53,775 nt of DNA, taken from positions 1 to 53,775 of the forward strand of contig PXCO01000102.1 in the NCBI GenBank assembly GCA_003565295.1, in the 5' to 3' direction. Source of the DNA: Cyclobacteriaceae bacterium. GTDB taxonomy: Bacteria > Bacteroidota > Bacteroidia > Cytophagales > Cyclobacteriaceae. The position numbers were made by a program, and so were the translations under genes. The notes below the pieces were generated by a model. It saw nothing but the letters and a program-made list of their open reading frames with translations, did no database searches and was not told the origin of the DNA. Positions 1 to 6,671 of this stretch are shown here, in pieces (positions within the stretch are counted from its first letter, which is position 1; each line of letters opens with the position of its first letter).

Positions 1-142
1 TGTAAGTCGGGATAGCCTGCCCCTGCCTGCCCCGAACTCGATTCGGGGAACTTGATTCGGAGTCCCGTTTCGGGGGAATGCCCAGCCCCGATAGCTATCA
101 GGGCATCACCCTGTGTGAGAACTTTTCTCATGGGCATTTCAT
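1..142 (-). repeat. Dispersed intergenic repeat element, copy D (truncated by window edge)
   Basis: Read on the minus strand this copy begins with ATGAAAT (plus tttcat at 137-142). It continues through a CATGAGA...TCACACAGGGTGATG core that resembles the other copies, and then a run of GC-rich hairpins. One hairpin is the arms 30-36 and 42-48 (ccccgaa / ttcgggg). Another is the 10-bp palindrome gatagctatc at 90-99. Bases 1-33 match 41116-41148 at 31 of 33 positions. The far end lies outside the window. It is the most divergent copy. Confidence 0.7.
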
Positions 143-417
143 GTGGCTTATTGGAGCACTTAGGGTAATCATAAAGTCTTAAGTATCCTTTCAGTTGATG
201 TCAATAGAGAACCCTGATTTTCTTACGATCGAAGGTTGCAGCACCATGGGTAGGGATTTAGGATGCCAGGTAAATGCCACTTTAGTCAAAAACCCTTGAT
301 TATTGACTCCACTAGTGCGGAGTCTCTCTCCCTTTCCTTTACCTGGGATTCGTCATGAAATCATATCAATCAAATCAATTTTAATTGATATATTGAGACA
401 TAATCAATCAAATCTTC
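143..417. other. Leader region upstream of the DUF427 gene, no gene seen
   Basis: No coding or RNA gene is recognised. Three structures are visible. A hairpin has arms gactcc (305-310) and ggagtc (319-324). The 12-base direct repeat atcaatcaaatc occurs at 365-376 and 403-414. A palindrome TCAATT-TT-AATTGA lies at 375-388, between and partly overlapping these repeats. The repeats lie directly before the start codon at 418 and could be an operator. ATGAAA also occurs at 355, 63 bases before the ATGAAA start of the gene. Confidence 0.45.
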
Positions 418-699
418 ATGAAAGCAATTTGGAAGAATACAGTTTTGGCAGAGTCGGACGACACATTGATTGTTGAAGGCAATCATTATTTCCCACACGA
501 TTCCTTGAACAAAGCCTTTTTCGAGGTTTCAGATCATACCAGTACCTGTCCTTGGAAAGGGAAGGCCAATTATTACCATATAAGAGTGGGTGAGGACATC
601 AACCCTAATTCGGCCTGGTTTTATCATGAACCCAGTGATGCCGCCAGAGAAATAAAAGATTATGTGGCATTTTGGAAAGGTGTCCAAGTGGAAAACTAG
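418..699 (+). CDS. DUF427 domain protein
   Basis: This 93-residue protein matches the small DUF427 family by overall pattern: the MKAIWKNTVLAESDDT start, the EGNHYFPHDS segment, STCPWKGKANYY and the closing YVAFWKG. The family is compact, soluble and of unproven biochemical role, so no reaction is assigned. It is full length. Its stop lies five bases before the ATG chosen for the flavoprotein at 705, which suggests co-transcription. The upstream 60 bases carry direct repeats around a palindrome that could be regulatory. The family call is from recognition of these motifs; any redox role from the neighbourhood is inference. Confidence 0.85.
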   Translation: MKAIWKNTVLAESDDTLIVEGNHYFPHDSLNKAFFEVSDHTSTCPWKGKANYYHIRVGEDINPNSAWFYHEPSDAAREIKDYVAFWKGVQVEN

Positions 700-704
700 C
701 AAAT

Positions 705-2087
705 ATGGAACATTTTGATGCCATCATCATAGGTGCAGGTCAGGCAGGGATGCCCCTGGCACATAAAATAAGTGCTAAGGGACAAACCGTGGCACTGATA
801 GAACAACGGGTTATTGGTGGCACGTGCATCAATGATGGGTGTAGTCCCACCAAAACTATGGCTTTTTGTGCCAAGGTGGCCCATACAGTTTCTAGGGCAG
901 GTGATTACGGGGTTGAAACCGGTGACTTTAAGGTGAATCAACTGAAAGTCAAGGAGAGGAAAAACCATATTGTAAAACTATTCAGAGGTGGTGCAGAGAA
1001 GAGCTTGGAGAAGTCAGAGAATATAACAGTAATTATGGGCAAGGGGTCGCTTAAAGGTAGCGGTAGGATTCAGGTCTTGCTACCCAACGGGGGGCAACGC
1101 ATGCTTTCCGCAGAAAGGATTTTCATCAATACCGGCTCAAAAACCCATGTCCCAAACATCCAGGGTCTTCACCAGGTGGCTTTTTTGACCAGCTCCACAA
1201 TTATGGACCTGGAAGTAACCCCCAGACATCTACTAATCTTGGGGGGAGGTTATATCGGGTTGGAATTTGCACAGATGTTTCGAAGGTTTGGGGCAGAGGT
1301 TAGTATTATTGATTCGGCAGAAAGGCTGGTAGGCAAAGAAGATGAGGATGTATGCAGGGAAGTCAGCACCATTTTTGAAAAGGAAGGGATCAGCACTTAT
1401 TTTCAATTTCAGGCAGAAGAAGTAAGCCAATCTGAAGGTGAGTTTATGTTAAGGGGTAAACAAAATGGCAGACCATTTACCTTAAAAGGTTCACATTTAT
1501 TAGTGGCTACGGGAAGAAAACCCAACACTGAGGGGCTGAATGCAGAGGGTTCTGGCCTATATCTTACCAAAGAAGGTTTTATCAAGGTAGATAAATACTT
1601 TCGGACCAGCCTCAAAAATGTGTATGCCATGGGGGATGTGGCTGGCAGTCCGCCTTTCACGCATATGGCTTATCATGATGCCCAACTCGTATATGAACAA
1701 GTGTATGAAAATCAGCGAAAATCCCGGGAAGGAAGGCTAATACCATATTGTATATTTATTGACCCACAGTTGGCCAGGATTGGGCTGAATGAGCAGGAGG
1801 CGAAGGCAAAGGGGATTCCCTACAAATTAGGCAAGTTTTGGATGAAACATGCAGGTAGAACCTTGGAGGCGGATGAAAAAGAAGGTTTTTTTAAGGTGCT
1901 CGTGGATCCTGATGACGGTAAAATAATCGGAGCTACTATTCTAAGCATGGATGGAGGGGAGATCATGGCGATTCTTCAAATGGCCATGATAGGAGGGGTT
2001 ACCTATAAAAAAATCCGACATTTGCCCATTGCCCACCCCACCTTGGCCGAGAGTTTGAATAACTTGATGAAGCAGGTTGAAGATTGA
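705..2087 (+). CDS. MerA-like FAD-dependent pyridine nucleotide-disulfide oxidoreductase
   Basis: This is a class I flavoprotein disulfide reductase of 460 residues. The N-terminal FAD-binding motif GAGQAG is at residues 10-15. The redox-active pair Cys41/Cys46 lies in GGTCINDGCSPTK. A central NAD(P)H-binding GGGYIGLEFA and an FAD-contacting GDVAG follow. The C-terminal dimerisation domain ends with the HPTLAE segment that supplies the active-site His. It lacks an N-terminal metal-binding domain and the vicinal C-terminal cysteines of true mercuric reductase, so mercury reduction is unlikely and the substrate is unknown. A TTG 33 bases upstream is in frame, but ATG 705 gives the normal family N-terminus and avoids overlapping the DUF427 gene. 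DoxX follows after 43 bases. Confidence 0.9.
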   Translation: MEHFDAIIIGAGQAGMPLAHKISAKGQTVALIEQRVIGGTCINDGCSPTKTMAFCAKVAHTVSRAGDYGVETGDFKVNQLKVKERKNHIVKLFRGGAEKSLEKSENITVIMGKGSLKGSGRIQVLLPNGGQRMLSAERIFINTGSKTHVPNIQGLHQVAFLTSSTIMDLEVTPRHLLILGGGYIGLEFAQMFRRFGAEVSIIDSAERLVGKEDEDVCREVSTIFEKEGISTYFQFQAEEVSQSEGEFMLRGKQNGRPFTLKGSHLLVATGRKPNTEGLNAEGSGLYLTKEGFIKVDKYFRTSLKNVYAMGDVAGSPPFTHMAYHDAQLVYEQVYENQRKSREGRLIPYCIFIDPQLARIGLNEQEAKAKGIPYKLGKFWMKHAGRTLEADEKEGFFKVLVDPDDGKIIGATILSMDGGEIMAILQMAMIGGVTYKKIRHLPIAHPTLAESLNNLMKQVED

Positions 2088-2130
2088 GCTTGATCAAGCC
2101 GATTTTCGGCTTAGGTTATAAAAGTTGATA

Positions 2131-2568
2131 ATGGTTATGATAAGGAAATATTTGAAAACTGATAGCCTTAAGACCACCCTACTGATAAGAATAATGGTGG
2201 GTGTGGTATTTTTGTCTGAGGGCATTCAGAAATTTTTATATCCCTCTGAACGTGGAGCGGGAAGGTTTGAGGAAATAGGTATACCCTTTCCAGAAATTTC
2301 CGGTGCATTTGTCGGAACATTTGAAATTCTTTGCGGCGCTTTTATCTTGCTCGGGCTATTGACCAGATTTGCGGCAGTACCAACGTTAATCATCATGATA
2401 GTGGCGATCTCCACGACCAAAATCCCCATTCTCCTGGATGAAGGTTTTTGGAAAATGATGCATGAGGTGAGGAACGACTGGTGTATGCTGTTGGGGAGTG
2501 TTTTTCTGTTGGTCAAAGGAGGAGGTTATGCGTCATTGGATGCTGATTTAATAAGAAAGAAATACTAG
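2131..2568 (+). CDS. DoxX family membrane protein
   Basis: About 145 residues with four hydrophobic segments typical of DoxX. The first helix region reads LLIRIMVGVVFLSEGIQKF, followed by the FEEIGIPFPEISGAFVGTFEI loop-helix, then GLLTRFAAVPTLIIMIVAI, then a C-terminal helix (WCMLLGSVFLLV). DoxX proteins sit in the inner membrane and are often linked to redox or thiol stress systems; the exact activity here is unknown. ATG 2131 is preferred over the in-frame TTG at 2125; ATG 2137 is a close alternative. The gene is likely the third in an operon with the DUF427 protein and the flavoprotein. Confidence 0.85.
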   Translation: MVMIRKYLKTDSLKTTLLIRIMVGVVFLSEGIQKFLYPSERGAGRFEEIGIPFPEISGAFVGTFEILCGAFILLGLLTRFAAVPTLIIMIVAISTTKIPILLDEGFWKMMHEVRNDWCMLLGSVFLLVKGGGYASLDADLIRKKY

Positions 2569-2670
2569 AATTTGGATAATGCTATTCATTAATGAATTTT
2601 TATTCTTTGTATTTTCATGTTATTGGCATGATTATTTCTTTTAAATATCTAAAAAATAAACCAACTAGAC

Positions 2671-3114
2671 ATGGATACCGATAAAATTAAAGAATCTCTG
2701 GAGGAGATACTTGCAATTTGTGAAGACGGAGAAATTGGTTATCAAACTGCCTCCGAAAAGATTAATATCGGGGACTTTAGCACCTTGTTTTTACGGCTTT
2801 CGCAGCAAAGAAAACTTTTTCAGGAAGAATTAAAAAATGAGGGACTTAAACTTGGGATCGAGCTAAAGGTTTCCGGTAGCGTAAAAGGCTTTTTTCACAG
2901 AACCTGGCTTGCCACAAAGGCACTGCTGGGAGATAACACCGAGGAAAATGTGATAGCTGATGCCATGGAGGGAGAAAAGCAAGCCCTTACAGTGTATGAA
3001 AAAGCCATGGCAAAATCAGAACTTCCGGCCTATATCAAAGAGATGCTTCAGGAACAGCAGAAACTGATTAAAGTAGCTATTCAACAACTTCAAGGGCTCA
3101 AGCAAGAGCTTTAA
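2671..3114 (+). CDS. PA2169-family four-helix-bundle protein (DUF2383)
   Basis: A 147-residue, mostly helical protein. It has the family layout: a first helix with ICEDGEIGYQTASEKI, a second with FLRLSQQRKLFQEEL, the loop GSVKGFFHRTWLATKALL, and a final helix pair rich in Gln and Lys. The family is a ferritin-like four-helix bundle without a proven reaction and is commonly found with stress proteins. No signal peptide is visible. It is followed 39 bases later by a CsbD-family gene and then a strong terminator, so the two probably form one stress-responsive transcript. The 102-base upstream gap is AT rich, and I could not place a clean promoter box in it. Confidence 0.85.
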   Translation: MDTDKIKESLEEILAICEDGEIGYQTASEKINIGDFSTLFLRLSQQRKLFQEELKNEGLKLGIELKVSGSVKGFFHRTWLATKALLGDNTEENVIADAMEGEKQALTVYEKAMAKSELPAYIKEMLQEQQKLIKVAIQQLQGLKQEL

Positions 3115-3153
3115 TAAATGTAATATTTTCAACAACCCTAAACTAATATCAAA

Positions 3154-3345
3154 ATGAGCGAATGGAAAGATAAGCTGAGTGGCAACTGGAATGTTGTCAA
3201 AGGCAAATTGAAACAAAATTATGGTGAACTTACAGATGATGACCTCACCTATGCTGAGGGTGAAGAGGAAGAGCTGATCGGAAGAATCCAGAAAAAAACG
3301 GGTAAAGCAAGGGAAGAGATCAAAAATTTTATTGATAAGTTATAA
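3154..3345 (+). CDS. CsbD family stress protein
   Basis: This 63-residue hydrophilic protein has the complete CsbD signature: WKDKLSGNWNVVKGKLKQNYG, then LTDDDLTYAEGEEEELIGRIQKKTGKAREEI. CsbD-like proteins are general-stress proteins in Bacillus and related proteins in other phyla; the molecular role is not known. It is full length and co-oriented with the upstream PA2169-family gene. A rho-independent terminator begins about 20 bases after its stop. Confidence 0.92.
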   Translation: MSEWKDKLSGNWNVVKGKLKQNYGELTDDDLTYAEGEEEELIGRIQKKTGKAREEIKNFIDKL

Positions 3346-3365
3346 GCCTCTATAATTTAAATTTG

Positions 3366-3400
3366 GTCGGCTCTGCGAAGGTGGGGCCGACTTTTTTTTA
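3366..3400 (+). terminator. Rho-independent terminator after the CsbD gene
   Basis: Arms GTCGGC (3366-3371) and GCCGAC (3386-3391) are perfect inverted repeats and are followed directly by a long T run. It ends the 2671-3345 transcript and faces the end of the convergent lipoprotein gene. Confidence 0.85.
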
Positions 3401-3937
3401 ATAGAACTGTGGTATTACAGGGATTTCAAAGGTTTTCTCCCAGGCCAAAATTGAATCCTCAGAAGCAGGCAGGTACGTTAGTGTCATTTTAAACTTTTCC
3501 AGGTCCAAGGCTTCGTGTAAGGAGACCTGATAGGTCAGCTTGTCAATTTTTGTAAGGTAAAGAGGGTTATTTAAAGGGGTATTAGCTTGTATCTCTCCAG
3601 CTAAGTTAAAAGGAAGGATCACCTTTAAATAGAACTTGTCTTCATGTAAAAAAGCATCTTCCAGATGGGGAAAAACCTGACTGCTTATTTTGCCATCCTT
3701 ATTATATATAGCTTCATAGATGACATTGCCTGATTTATAATGGGTTTGTTTTTGTTGGTCTGGTGGGATTTCGGTCCAGGTAATCCCATAGTCAGGTGTT
3801 CTCTGTTCTTGAGATAGTTGATCCTCTTTCTCAGAGTTACTAGGGGCACTCTTTTTTTTATTTTCTTCAGATGTACAGCACTGCAACACAGCGGCACAAA
3901 AGAACAGGAACAATGGTAAGATTAATTTGTTAGCCAT
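3398..3937 (-). CDS. Hypothetical lipoprotein
   Basis: A 179-residue protein with a hydrophobic N-terminus (ANKLILPLFLFFCAAVLQCC) ending in a Cys pair at residues 20-21. A Lys/Ser/Glu-rich linker follows, which fits a Bacteroidota lipoprotein, although Gln before Cys is not a classic lipobox. I do not recognise the remaining domain. The start MANKLIL at 3937 is chosen because GGAGTGAGG lies a few bases upstream; an in-frame ATG at 3961 would overlap mnmD and lengthen the hydrophilic leader. It lies nine bases after the mnmD stop codon and is likely the last gene of the M16-ispF-mnmD transcript. Confidence 0.6.
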   Translation of the reverse strand: MANKLILPLFLFFCAAVLQCCTSEENKKKSAPSNSEKEDQLSQEQRTPDYGITWTEIPPDQQKQTHYKSGNVIYEAIYNKDGKISSQVFPHLEDAFLHEDKFYLKVILPFNLAGEIQANTPLNNPLYLTKIDKLTYQVSLHEALDLEKFKMTLTYLPASEDSILAWEKTFEIPVIPQFY

Positions 3938-3945
3938 TAAAAGCC

Positions 3946-4635
3946 TCACTCCAATTTCCATGCTCGGGTCATTTCTTTTTTCCCGGGTGGGCCAGGCACC
4001 TTGTCCAATTGCAATCCCATTGATGCTAATGTGCGTTTAAGTTTTGAAGCAGCGCAGTACGTTACAAAAACACCTCCGGGATTCATACTATCCACCACCA
4101 ATTTTAGTACCTCCGGCTCCCAAAGCTCTGGTTGTTTTTTTGGGGAGAACGCATCGAAAAAAACAATATCAGAAGGGTATAATTGGGAATCTTGCAGAGG
4201 TGTTGTATCTTTCTTTAGGTTAAAGAACTCTGATACTGGTTGTCCTTTGTCCCATGCCATATGATGTAGTTTGCTGAAATAGGGTCTAAAGTGGAAAAGG
4301 CTCTCATCCATTGCAGAGTAGTCGAGGTTTGAAAATACTTCCTCTGCAAGCGGAAATGGCTCTAGGGAATGATAGAGCACAGGAACGCCATATTGCTCTG
4401 ACCATATCAAGCTAAGCCATGCATTTAGGCCTGTCCCGAAACCTACCTCGAATACCCTAATGGGAAACTTACCGGGGTTTCTGCTAAACCATGCCTCAAG
4501 CCCATACAGTATAAACACATGCACGGATTCCCTATATGCCCCGTTGGTGGAATGGTAACTTTCGTTTATCCCCGGAAGATAAACCGAGGGTGAACCATCT
4601 TCGGTCACAATTATTTTTGTGGCTCGGTCCTTCAT
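3946..4635 (-). CDS. mnmD: tRNA 5-methylaminomethyl-2-thiouridine methyltransferase MnmD
   Basis: This is the SAM-dependent methyltransferase of the DUF752/MnmC N-terminal type, which finishes the mnm5 modification at tRNA wobble position U34. The SAM-binding stretch VFEVGFGTGLNAWLSL, the acidic motif DIVFFDAFSPKKQPELW and the C-terminal FVTYCAASKLKRTL are all recognisable. It is the stand-alone 229-residue form, without the FAD oxidase domain fused to it in E. coli MnmC. The start at ATG 4635 shares bases with the ispF stop (ATGA overlap), which indicates translational coupling. A longer in-frame start at 4665 would lie inside ispF and is less likely. Confidence 0.9.
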   Translation of the reverse strand: MKDRATKIIVTEDGSPSVYLPGINESYHSTNGAYRESVHVFILYGLEAWFSRNPGKFPIRVFEVGFGTGLNAWLSLIWSEQYGVPVLYHSLEPFPLAEEVFSNLDYSAMDESLFHFRPYFSKLHHMAWDKGQPVSEFFNLKKDTTPLQDSQLYPSDIVFFDAFSPKKQPELWEPEVLKLVVDSMNPGGVFVTYCAASKLKRTLASMGLQLDKVPGPPGKKEMTRAWKLE

Positions 4636-5120
4636 GATTGTATTTTTGAGATGAGGGCCACGCAATATGCGGAAACCCCTTCTTCCCTTCCCACAAATCC
4701 GAGTCTCTCAGTAGTAGTGGCTTTTATCGAAATTTGGTTCGTATCCAGAGCCATCACTTTGGCAAGGCAATTTTTCATCTCTGGAATTAGTGGGTTGAGT
4801 TTTGGTATCTGAAGGCAGATGGTGCAATCCAAGTTTCCTACCCCATATCCTTCATTTGCTATAAGGGCAATTACTTCCTTTAGTAGGATTTTACTATCTA
4901 TTCCCTTGTATTTGGGATCTTGATCTGAAAAATGGAACCCAATGTCCCGCAAATTGGCGGCACCAAGGAGTGCATCGCAGATTACGTGAATTAAAACATC
5001 TGCATCCGAATGGCCGACCGCGCCTTTGCTGTGTGATAACTTAATTCCACCTAGCCAAAAGTCTTGTCCTTCCCTGAGTTGGTGAACGTCATAACCAAAG
5101 CCTATTCTAATCCCATTCAT
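4632..5120 (-). CDS. ispF: 2-C-methyl-D-erythritol 2,4-cyclodiphosphate synthase IspF
   Basis: IspF forms the cyclic diphosphate in the non-mevalonate isoprenoid pathway, releasing CMP. The 162-residue length is normal for the trimeric enzyme. Metal ligands Asp11 and His13 are in GFGYDVHQL. The HSDADVLIHVICDALLGAA segment, the GFHFSDQDPKYKG loop and the closing TTTERLGFVGREEGVSA, which binds the cytidine diphosphate, are intact. It begins 14 bases after the stop of the M16 peptidase gene and overlaps mnmD by four bases, so the three genes are likely one transcript. The carotenoid desaturase at 38733-40199 uses products of the same isoprenoid supply. Confidence 0.96.
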   Translation of the reverse strand: MNGIRIGFGYDVHQLREGQDFWLGGIKLSHSKGAVGHSDADVLIHVICDALLGAANLRDIGFHFSDQDPKYKGIDSKILLKEVIALIANEGYGVGNLDCTICLQIPKLNPLIPEMKNCLAKVMALDTNQISIKATTTERLGFVGREEGVSAYCVALISKIQS

Positions 5121-5134
5121 ATTTTCGGTGGTTT

Positions 5135-6409
5135 TTACGCTTGTGACTGCCTTTGAAGCATCTCTTTACTAGTAGAGGAGGATTTATAATAAATTGTGGA
5201 GGCATTATTTTCATCCAGGTAACGGGTTGCGGCTTCTTTTATGGCTTCTTTAGGGGTATTTACCTTTTTGTCATATTCCTCCCAGTAATAAAAAGGGTTT
5301 CCCAGATGGGCAAAATAGGCCAGTTTCATTGCTCTATTTAAGAGGTGCAAAGATTCATAAGCTTTCATTGCTTCTGTCTGGTGTTTGATTTTTTGGAAAG
5401 CCTGCCGGGGAATATCCTTGGTTTTAAAATCTTGGATTAATCCATTGAGTAACTCCTCGGCTTCCTCAGCCTCCCTTCCCTTTTCCATTTTTGCCGAAAT
5501 CACCAATAAATTGGGGTCCACATTCCCTAATACATAACCTTGACAGGTGGCAAAGACCTCGGTACCTTTCACCAGTTTTTGCTCAAAGGGGGAAGAACGG
5601 CCAAAGCTTAATAGATCTGTGATAAGATCACACTCCAGGTAACCCGGCGTTAACCTGCCTGGTATATGAAACACCTTGTATAAGGCATCTGATGGGACCT
5701 CAGCATATATTTTTTTTGATCTCTTGATCAATTGGGTGGGTTCCACGGTTTTGGTGGGAGCAGGGATGGGCCTAGAAGGTATCTCCCCAAACCACTTCTG
5801 GGCAAGTTTTTCCACCTCAGCAACCGTTACCTTTCCAGCCACCACCAAGACTGCATTGTTGGGGCCATAAAAGGATTCGAAAAACTGGGTGATGTCACTG
5901 TATTCGAAATTCTCAATATGGGAAATCTCCTTACCAATGGTAGGCCATTTATAGGGGTGAATGGTAAAGGCTAAGTCCCTTACATGGTGCATCACATCTC
6001 CATAAGGCTGATTCAAATACCGCTGCTTGAACTCTTCAATGACTACCTCTCTCTGGGTTTCTATGATAGAGTTTTTAAGGTTCAAGGCCCACATTCTGTC
6101 GGACTCCACCCAAAAGGCCGTTTCAAGGTTGATGGCAGGTAGGTGTATGTAATAATTGGTAATATCCGTATTGGTGAACGCATTGCATCCCCCACCTGCC
6201 TTTTCCACCACCCTGTCAAAATCTGGAACGTTTTTGGACCCCCCGAACATTAGATGTTCGAAATAGTGGGCCAACCCGGTTTTATCCGGGGATTCATTTT
6301 TTGAGCCCACTTTGTACAGCATGTTGAATACTGCCATTTCGGTGCCCTTATCCTCGTGAACCAGGACCTCTAAGCCATTGTCTAATGTGAATGCGTGAAA
6401 ATCTATCAT
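5135..6409 (-). CDS. M16 family zinc metallopeptidase (pitrilysin-like)
   Basis: A 424-residue M16 peptidase. The inverted zinc motif HxxEH is at residues 48-52 (HYFEH), followed by LMFGG. A downstream acidic segment (REVVIEEFKQR) supplies the usual distal Glu ligand. The N-terminal FTLDNGLEVLVHED and the C-terminal half-domain follow the insulinase/processing-peptidase fold. No signal peptide is visible, so it is probably cytoplasmic. This is the active half; no inactive partner subunit lies next to it. A TAATTTTG promoter-like box lies only 12 bases before the ATG, implying a very short leader. It probably heads the operon with ispF and mnmD. Confidence 0.92.
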   Translation of the reverse strand: MIDFHAFTLDNGLEVLVHEDKGTEMAVFNMLYKVGSKNESPDKTGLAHYFEHLMFGGSKNVPDFDRVVEKAGGGCNAFTNTDITNYYIHLPAINLETAFWVESDRMWALNLKNSIIETQREVVIEEFKQRYLNQPYGDVMHHVRDLAFTIHPYKWPTIGKEISHIENFEYSDITQFFESFYGPNNAVLVVAGKVTVAEVEKLAQKWFGEIPSRPIPAPTKTVEPTQLIKRSKKIYAEVPSDALYKVFHIPGRLTPGYLECDLITDLLSFGRSSPFEQKLVKGTEVFATCQGYVLGNVDPNLLVISAKMEKGREAEEAEELLNGLIQDFKTKDIPRQAFQKIKHQTEAMKAYESLHLLNRAMKLAYFAHLGNPFYYWEEYDKKVNTPKEAIKEAATRYLDENNASTIYYKSSSTSKEMLQRQSQA

Positions 6410-6420
6410 AACTGAGCTGA

Positions 6421-6428
6421 CAAAATTA
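6421..6428 (-). promoter_or_regulatory. Candidate -7 box for the M16 gene
   Basis: On the minus strand the sequence is TAATTTTG, an exact match to the Bacteroidota TAnnTTTG box. The predicted transcript would begin only a few bases before the ATG at 6409. The same TAATTTTGTCAG stretch precedes the dGTPase gene. No convincing -33 TTG was found. Confidence 0.4.
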
Positions 6429-6457
6429 GCAAAAAATAAATCTTTACCGCTTAGCTA

Positions 6458-6658
6458 CTACATAGTTTCTCCTTTATAACCTGCCTTTTCAAGTGCCTTT
6501 TTTACATTTTCTACCGAGCAGTTACCATATACCGTTAAAACCCTGTCTGGATGGGAAATGTCTACCTCCCAACTTGCATTCTCTATTTGATCCAGTTCGG
6601 GAGTAACCGCTGCCAGGCAGGCACCGCATTTTACGTTCGTCTTTAGTTTGATAGTCAT
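6458..6658 (-). CDS. Small heavy-metal-associated (HMA) domain protein
   Basis: A 66-residue stand-alone HMA domain. The metal-binding CGAC pair is in TNVKCGACLAAVTPELDQ near residues 11-14, and the C-terminal VKKALEKAGYKGE helix is typical of Atx1-like copper chaperones and P-type ATPase N-terminal domains. It has no membrane segment, so it is likely a cytosolic copper carrier. It begins 13 bases after the copA stop codon on the same strand, which supports delivery of Cu(I) to CopA. The binding motif has Lys-Cys-Gly-Ala-Cys instead of the usual Met-x-Cys-x-x-Cys. Confidence 0.88.
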   Translation of the reverse strand: MTIKLKTNVKCGACLAAVTPELDQIENASWEVDISHPDRVLTVYGNCSVENVKKALEKAGYKGETM

Positions 6659-6671
6659 TGTATGATTGTTT

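Noticed and set aside
705-2087. Mercuric reductase
   Set aside because: The disulfide reductase fold is clear, but the metal-binding N-domain and C-terminal vicinal cysteines of MerA are missing, so only a MerA-like call is supported.
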